Source of the DNA: Megalonaias nervosa | Lineage: Eukaryota; Mollusca; Bivalvia; Unionida; Unionidae | Length of the DNA: 64,000 nucleotides | Assembly (NCBI GenBank): GCA_016617855.1 | Contig: JAECUM010028830.1 | Location: 1 to 64,000 of the forward strand | Direction of reading: 5' to 3' | Part shown: positions 43,201 through 52,200 of the stretch, piece by piece | How the letters are laid out: the number at the start of each line of letters is the position of its first letter | Position numbering within the stretch: position 1 is the stretch's first letter | Made by a program: the position numbers and the translations under genes | The notes under the pieces: generated by a model | What the model saw: only the letters and a program-made list of their open reading frames with translations | What the model was told of the DNA's origin: nothing | The model's database searches: none

Positions 43201-46200
43201 CATAACTTTCAAAACCAGCAGCTATTGTTTTTAAGGAGTCTCTTGCCTTCAGCTTCAATGAAAACTTTGAAGGTGATTTGGAATCATTTTCACTATTGCA
43301 GACATCATCATTAAATATTGATGCAGCACTCTCAGAAGATAACAATGATGTAACAACTTTCTCTGATTGAGGTGTTAAATAGGTTCCAATAGTTTTCTGA
43401 TCTTCAGTTGGTGGTGGTGGCAGCAGTGGTGATGATGTGGAAGCAGCAGAATGTACTGTCTGACTACTGGCTCCTACACTACTATCAAAGATTTCATGAA
43501 ACATGTCTTTTACAGGCAGGTGCCTCAATGGTAGTGGTTCTTTTGTTTGAGGCACATTACTTGCAACTTCACTGCAATTTGCTGGAACAGAATCTTTAAT
43601 GGGCGCTACCGGAGTAGCTTCTTTTGATCCTAGAGAAGGCAATACTTCCCTGTTTGATGCTGAAGAATGTTTATACAAGGGCTCTAAATGCATATTGGGT
43701 TCACTGATGCACAATCTCTGCTCAGGCTCACTATCCTTAGAGATAACCATCACAGCTTCCACAGATGCATCAAAAGCCTGTTTACTAAAGATCTCCTTAG
43801 TGACAACTTTTATTTCACCTTTAGAAATGTCTTGTGTTTGGATCTCATCATTTCCCACTTGATCTTTCATTCCTGTAGCATTACTGGGCAGTGCTGTAAT
43901 GACTAATTTCATTTCCACAGAGGTAGATGCTAAATCATCTGTCAAATCATCCTCTTTTTCTTCCACATCATCCTCTGCTATACCTTTGGATTGGACAGGA
44001 TGACTTTCTACCAAGTTCTCCAATTCCATGGAGGTCTCTTCAAACCTATGTGATGGTAATTCTGATGTACTCTTCCTAACACTCATTTGATCTTCACTAC
44101 TACTGATCATGTCCACTGATGTAGCCAACTGTGATTGAGAAAACAAAGAATTCTGCGAGTCTCTACTCATCATCTGCTCATCCCTGAAGGACTTCTTGAG
44201 TTCATCTAATTCCTTTTCACCAGTACTGATCGATTCCAGATTTCTGTCTACAAGAAATTCATCGTGACTTGGATCCTTTGGAACATTCTCACAAACTATG
44301 GATGAAGCATCGCTGCTGTCTCCTGACTCGGATTCTTTCAAGGAGGAAGACCTCCTGGAACGTCCCATTCCTTTGCGACCTGGCATTTCCTTAGACATAA
44401 CTGGTGGCAAGACAACATTTTTTAAAGCAGCCTCACGTCGAGTTAGACGTCTTGCTGGAGTGGGAGCTGGAGATTCTGTTTTATGTCCTTTCCTGCTACT
44501 TGATTTTATCAGTTCCATTTCAGTGACCTCCTCAGACTGTTCTTCAGATGCTGGACCACTTGTTTCTGATGTGGATGACTGTGATGATCTACTTCGACCT
44601 CTCCTGTGGCCTTTTCTTGGGGTTTGCTGTTTCTCTAGTTGCACTTATCATCATTACATTCAGTTTCATCTTCCTGAACCTTTGGTGTCCTGTCCTGTGC
44701 TGATGTATCTGATGATCTGCTAATCCGAGTCTTCGTTTCTGTGATCTGAACAGTTTCCGTGGCCGATAAAGACCAAGTATGAGGATTAGGTTTTAGGAAG
44801 GCTTGGAAATTTCTTTTTCAACATGTCCAAGATCTTCCTCTGGGGAATCATCGACAGATCCCATACCGGCAACATTTCCTCCTGACCTTTTGAGTACGTT
44901 GTGTGTACTAATCTTTGCTGAACCTTTGATCACCAATTTTACCTTTGATCTTCCGACTGCCGACTCTTTCTTATCTGGTGTCTCTTTTTTATCAGCTTCA
45001 CTGGAAAGAGGTGCAGATTCTTCATTTGTCTGTTTCGATTCCTTATCAACAGGACTTTCTCTGGCTGGGCTGAGAGTTACATCTGCTGGATCATACAAAT
45101 CTGCTGGATCGTAGAGATCACTCACAATGTGGCATTCTTTTTCTTTTTCCTTTGACAAATCCAACTTTTCCACAGTTTATCTTTCCCTGTGTTACCTGCA
45201 TGAGACAAGGAAGTATTCTGAGTTTTTGGGGGAGGAACTGGTGAGGGAGGTGGGACAATCTGTGGTGAAGGCACAGGGCCAGGTGGTGGTACTGGGAGTA
45301 CAACAAATGGCTGAGTGAGTGTTGAAAGGACTGGAGGTACCAAAGGCTGGTTCAATGAATGGGAATGTCCAGTTGAAGAAACTGGAACTGGTGATGGTGA
45401 TGGAACTGAAATCTGTGGCATCAACTGCAGTGGTATCTGAGCAGATGACACTGTAAAAGGTGGCTGAAGCATCTGTGACTGTACTGGTTGCACATCCTGA
45501 GTAGCCAATCCTGAGGTCACTGGTTTGGAAGAAGACACTGCTGCTGCCGACTGGGTTAGCGCTGCTGCATTCATGGATGATGCAAATTTAAGGGGTTGAG
45601 ATGATGTAGTAGCCCTAGAATATGGAGGAGGCACAGGTGCAACTGACAGTGGAGGGGGCACTGGTGATGGAGTATGTGCTACAGCTGATGTAACTAGCAG
45701 TATACTGCTTGGAAATCCCCGTTCTTCCCCTCTGTTGGAGGGCTGCAGATCTGTAGTATCCTCAGCTCTAGAATGTGAGGCAGTTTGTGACTGACCAATT
45801 TCACTTCCTGAATAAATCTGCTGATCTGGCTTGATTACGGTTTTTGAGCTAGACACTGGGAGAGGTATTGCTCCGATTGCACTTTGTCTTGATAGCATGC
45901 CAACATCTCCAGGTTTAGTACCAGAAGAAGTACCTGATATATTTATTTGCTTTGCAAATTCCATAGGGGATTTTCTCTCCATTTCAACTGTCACCATTTT
46001 CTCACCGTCTTGCTCCTTCTCTCCTCCTGGTAATGGTATACTTAACAAAGTAGTCTCCCTTTCTACCATATGTTTTGCTATGTTAATACATTCTGAATTT
46101 ATGCCATCCACCATGAATGCTGCATTACTCTGTTCTTGCTCCTCCTTACCAGAGGCATCATTTTTATTGGATAAAACATCTCCATTTGCACCAAATATTT

Positions 46201-49200
46201 TATCAGTCTTTGCCACTGAGGCAGTTTCTGTGAAATCAAGTTTGTTTCAACCTGAATCTCTGCTAACAGGTCTTGATCATTATCTATGTCCATATCCTCC
46301 ACTTCATGGTCATCATTCACATCATAATTGCTCATAATAGAACTTAATGCTGAAGATGGACACACTGTTTTTTCTCCAGAGTCCTTTGTTGTCTGACAAG
46401 AAAACTTTCCAGGATCTCTTATCTTGGATGTCTCTGTTTTTGACTTCGTTTTGCTGTCCATTTTCTGTTTCTCTTCATCCGAATCATAATCAAGTCTGTG
46501 GCTCACAGGAAATAACCTCTCCTTCTTTTTCACTTCATCCCTCTCTTCAAAACCAACCTGCTTTCTTTCCTTAGTTTGTGAATGTGAAATGTCTACCATT
46601 TCCAGACCAGAACTAAGCCTTCTGTGTACTGATATTTCTTCATCTACTTGAACAAAGTCAGCAGAGGCATCAGTGTAACTGGATTCATTCAGTGTATCAT
46701 CTACCAACTCCTTGACTTTTTCTGAGAAAAGCTTTGAGCTATCTTCATTTGACTCATCCACATGCCTGTCAGAATCTTTTCTCTTTTTTATTTCTCGATC
46801 TTCAATCTGCCTATCTAACGCTTCCAGCTCCCGTAGGAGACGAGCTCTCTCTTCCTGTCGTCGTAAACGGATTTCTTCCTCTTTAGTTACTTCTTTTTCA
46901 ACACACTGTCCTTTATCCGTCTGTTTGGGATCACCTTCCACTCCAGACCCTTCCAAGATTTTGGACTCCCTTCTCAAGTCCTCCTCATCACTATCATCAC
47001 CCATGCTGTGGTCTTGTTTATTGGATTTCTTCATGCTCAACTTGGAATCTTTTCTTTTAGCCTCTATATCCTGATCATCTGAACTGCTGCTGCTCTTCCT
47101 CTTGTGTTTATCTCTTTTCTTGTGCCTCTCTCGGGACTTTTTCCTTCTACTATCTCTTGATCTACTGGACTGAGAATAGCTAGATCCATCACTAGACTGG
47201 TCTCTACTGCTACTTCTTTTACTAGGTCTGGATTTCTTTTCAGACTTCTTGGACTTGGACTTGTCTCATCACTATGTCTATCTCTGCTAATACTAGGACT
47301 GGATGAGCTAATTTCATGCATGGACTTGGTCTTTGCACTCTCTTCACTACTTAATGCATCTCTTCTACTTTGTCTTCGTGTTGATGAACTTGCCATAATG
47401 TCCTGCAACTTCTTTTGTTTTTGAAATTTTTCATCACTGCTGTCTATAGTGCTACCACTATCACTGAAATCTTGCAGTTGAGACTTTTTTGACCTATCTT
47501 CATTTGGTCTCTCAAGATATTCAGATACTGTCTTACCACTTTCCTTGGATTTTCTGTCATCATCATCACTGCCTGAATCCTTGGGTTTACTTTTTAGTTT
47601 TTTCTTAGATTTCTTCTTTTTCTTTTTCTTTTTGGGTTTGTCCACATCGGATTCTGAATCACTGCTGTCCTTTTTACTCTTCTTTCTGTCCTTTTTATTC
47701 CTAGTTTTTTTCTTTGATTTTGATGGTTGCTCACTTCTCTTCTCCTTTACACCTGTCTCTAAGTCCTCAATAGCTTTCGTATCTCCTTCAGTCTTTCCTA
47801 TGCTAACTTCCGTCATATTTCCTAACTCAGCTGGTACTGTTTCATTTTCCATCTCAATTTCCATGTCAACACTCTTGTTTTCATCATCAGCCTCCATAAT
47901 GTCTTTTCTCACTGAATGAAACACTTTTTTCAGAATGCCTTGGTCATCATTTTTCTCCTCTTGAACATCACCCTCCGAGTCCTTGTGAAATTCAGAAATT
48001 TCTTTACTTCCAAGAGCTTTCTGTAAGGCATCTTCAGCATCTAAATTTTCATCCTTATTTTCATCCTTGCTTTCATTCCATGCCGATTTCTTCTCCTGAT
48101 CTGTAGGATCTTTAGTCTTGTCCGCAGAGACAGATCTCACCTTATTGCTCCCTATCTCGCTCGATTCTGACCTCTCTCTATCTTTCCTTTCCTCAGACAA
48201 AGACCTATTTTGATCAAGACTGTCTCTTGACTCTGATCTCACTAACAGGGACATTTGTCCATCACTTCTCTCCCTGGATGAAGATCTTGTTCTATTCTTT
48301 ATTTCCTTGCCCCTTGATGAAGATCTTGTTCTATTCTTTATTTCCTTGCCCCTTGATGAAGACCTAGTTCCTTCTCTTTTTCTGTCAGTTGTGATGTTCA
48401 GACTAGCTACATCTTTTGAAGACCTTGTTCTGTCCTTTGCTTTCTTACTTGTGGTCGATAACAGTGACCCTTTTCTGTCTCGTTTTTCCTTTTCTCTTGA
48501 CGAAGATCTTGTTCTGTCCTGTCTTTCTGTTTCTCTTGATAAAGATCTTTTGCTCTGCTTTTCTCTATCCCTAGTTAAAGATCTAGTTCTATCTCTTTTC
48601 TCCTTGTCTTTCGATGAAGACCTTCCTTGTCTGAATACATCCTCTGATGGTGATCTTGTTTGTTTGTCTCTGTCTCTTGAGGTGGATCTTGTACTATCCC
48701 TCTTTTTCTTTCTTCTATCTCTTGATGAGGATCTCTTTCTCCTTCTGCTACCTTTGTCTTCCGAGGATGAACGGCTCCTATCTTGTTTATCTGTATCTCT
48801 CGATAAAGATCGCATTCTCCCCTTTTTGACTCTCTCTTTAGAGGAAGACCTAGATCCATCTGGTCTCTCTCTTGATGATGATCTCTTTCTGTCTTGCCTC
48901 TCCCTGGAAAATGATGTCTTAATGCCTCTTTTCTCTTCTGATGGGGATGCAGATCTCCTTTTATCCTGCATTATTCTGTCCCTGGAAACTGACCTAGTTT
49001 GATCTAGTTTTTCTTTCTCTTTAGACATGGATCTTCTCCTTTTTATCCTATCCCTAGATAATGACCTCCTTTCATCTTTTCTATCTCTATCTTTGGAAAA
49101 CGACGGAACTCGTTTATCCCTGACTTTTGACTCAGATTTTTTCTTGTCTTCTCCATCTCCATCTTTAGGTCTTGATGACTGCTCTTTTCCCAACCTATCT

Positions 49201-52200
49201 CTGTCTTTGGAGGAGGATCTTGTTCTGTCTTTTTTATCCTTTTCTCTTGAAGCAGATCTCTTCCTATCATGCTTCACTGTATCATCTTTTAATTCAAAAT
49301 TTTCCTTCTTGTCCCGATCTTGTGGTACACATGTGACTGCCTTTTCTTTTTCTTTCTCCCCCTCTTCACCAATTCTCTCTTGACTTCTATGCCTATACAG
49401 TCTGTAACTAGCAGAATCTTTTTTTTGAAATTTATCTTCAAAGAACTTTTCGCCTGTTGAGCTCTTTTCCACATCTTTATGTAGACCTGATCCTTCTGAC
49501 AACACTGCTTCTGCTTTTGCCTCTTGGTCTAATATTTTTTCCAGATGCTGAACAATTTCCATCGGTTTCAGACCACGAGACTTTAGATCATTTGCAACTT
49601 CTTTTAATCTCTCAAGGACAGCCTTGGAAGGATGCCTGGTTTGTACGAGTTCCACATACCTCTGCATAGCAACTGAACTGAAATCAAATTCATCTTCATC
49701 TGCTCCAGGTTTGTAAAGTTCAGATTTCTTGCTTTGTGACTTCCCCTTTACAGGTAATTTCTCATCAGCAACACCTTTCTCCTTTTCTTCCTCTTTTGCA
49801 AAAGCCAATACATTTGACTTTGGTTTCAAACCGACAGTCAATTTTCCTACACCTTGACATTTGAGTTGTACAGGAACCCTTCCTTTCATCAGCGACGATA
49901 CTGGCTGATGTTTGACCTTGCCTTGTTCAGGATCAGTTTCCACATCGGTAATGTTTTCAGATGGCTGTTCAGCTTTCATTTTCTGCTTCAGTTTGAATTT
50001 CTCAAGAAGCTGAGATGCTGTGACCTTTTCTGGTTCTTTCTTTTCTTGCTTTTCCATTTCCTTCTTTTCTGACTCTGTCTTCTGTGTGACTGGTTTCTCT
50101 GAGGATGAGATTGTGTCTTTTCCAGACTGCTCCATCTGTCCTGCACCATCTGCTTCCTGACCATCTGAAGACTGTAATTCCATGTCTTCCATGGACATAA
50201 GTTTTGATATTTGATCTGTAGATGGTGGTATGGAAGACGATGGGGGAGGTGGGGGAGGTACAGATAAAGGATCAGCGATGGTTTCTGAAGCAGGTACAGC
50301 ATTATCTACAGGCATGGGAGGTAGTGGAACACTATCCAGATCTACTTCTTCAATTACCTGTTTTCCTTGTCTCCGTTTTTTGCGACTTTTTTTAGATTTT
50401 CCTTCGGAAACCTCTGCAGTCTCAGCAACCTCACCAACATTAGTTACTGACTGGTCCATAATCTGATGCCGAGTATCAATCATGGAAGGAAATGGTGATG
50501 GCTGGAATCCTTGAGGCAGATGAGGTGTTACAAAATGTGGTGCAGATTGATCCATCATTACTGCTGGAGGAGGAGCTGATAGTTGAGGATTAGTTACCAT
50601 GTTCTGCACTAGGAAGCCTTGATTAGGCATTGGATTCATTGGACCTTGAGGCATATTGCCAGACATAAATACACTACTCTCTGTCCCAGGCATTCCTCGA
50701 TTTGGAGCAAAAGGCATGTTTCCAGGACCAGACATATCACTTCCCATTCCTGGCATTGATCCCGGATGTGAAAACATCTGTCCAAAATTAGGGCCATTTG
50801 GTCCTTGATTTGGAGCATACAAATTGTTTGCGTGACCAGGCATATCATTTCCCATTCCAGGCACTGGTCCCTGGTGGGAGACCATCTGTCCATAATTTGG
50901 AACATTTGGTCCTTGACTTGGAGTGAAAGGTATGATTCCATGACCAGACACATCATTTCCCATCCCTGGCATTGATCCCTGATGTGGAACCATGTGTCTG
51001 AAATTAGGGCCATTTGGTCCTTGATTTGGAGCAAAAGGCATGTTTCCAGGGCCTGGCATATCATTTCCCATTCCAAGCACTGATCCCTGATGTTGGACCA
51101 TCTGTCCAAAATTAGGGCCATTTGGACCTTGATTTGGAGTGAAAGGCAGGTTTCCAGGACCAGACATATCATTTCCCATCCCAGGCATTGGTCCCTGGTG
51201 TTGGTGTTGGATCATATGTCCAAATTTAGGGCCAGTTGGTCCTTGATTTGGAGCAAAAGACCTGTTTTCAGTACCAGACATATCATTTCCCATCCCAGGC
51301 ATTGATCCCTGATGTGGGACCATATGTCCAAAGTTGGGCCCATTTGGTCCTTGGTTTGGAGCAAAAGACCTGTTTTCAGGACCGGACATATCATTTCCCA
51401 TAGCAGGTATTGGTCCCTGGTGTTGGACCATTTGTCCACTATTTTCCATTCCAGGTGGTCTGAAATTAGGATGCATCTGTCTAATATTATTGCCACTGGA
51501 AGCTGACATTTGGTTAAATGGTGGACCACCTTCCATCCCTGGTGGTCCGTGTCTTATGCCCATCTGCCTAAAATTTACACCATTTGGTTCATGATTTTGG
51601 TTAAATGGTGGCCTATTTTCTATCCTTAATGGCCCCTGGTTAGGAGTCACCTGTCCAAAGTTTGGACCTGCTGGTCCTTGGTTTTGATTAAACTGTCCAA
51701 ATTTTTGATTTGGTGGCCCTGGGGGCCCATGTTGTGGCATTACGTGTGACATTGGTGGCCCAGGTGGCCCATGATTTGGGCGAAGCTGGTTTTGCCCAGA
51801 TGGGCCTGGAGGTCCATGATTTGGTACAAGTGACACAGGAGGTCCTTGAGGTCCTTGGTTTGACCTCATAGGGACATTTGGGCCCAGATTTGGTGGTGGG
51901 CCTGGCTGATGCATTTCCAAGTTCATTGGTCGAATCTGATTTGGCCCCATTTCCATTGTATGTGAAGCTCCACCTCTCACTGCTCTCCTACCCCTGCCAA
52001 CTGGGTTGGGTGGGCCAGCATCTTCTGTTGGATTATGCATAAATGGTTCATCCATCCCTGGCCTGGGACCCTGCATGCCCTGGAATCTCATGCGAGGTTC
52101 TGCTTCTTGCTTCTCCATATCAGGACCAGATCTAGGTTGGAACTGTTCAAATCTTGAGTGTTGCCTGCCACCTCTTCTTCCACGAGGCCTTCTCTCATTC

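Noticed and set aside
44646..47266. The frame breaks as true small introns.
   Set aside because: No GT-AG pairs fit, the coding composition continues without a gap across each break, and one added base is enough each time.
44640..47270. Programmed ribosomal frameshifting.
   Set aside because: Five shifts in the same direction within 2.6 kb without slippery heptamers or clear pseudoknots would be unprecedented.
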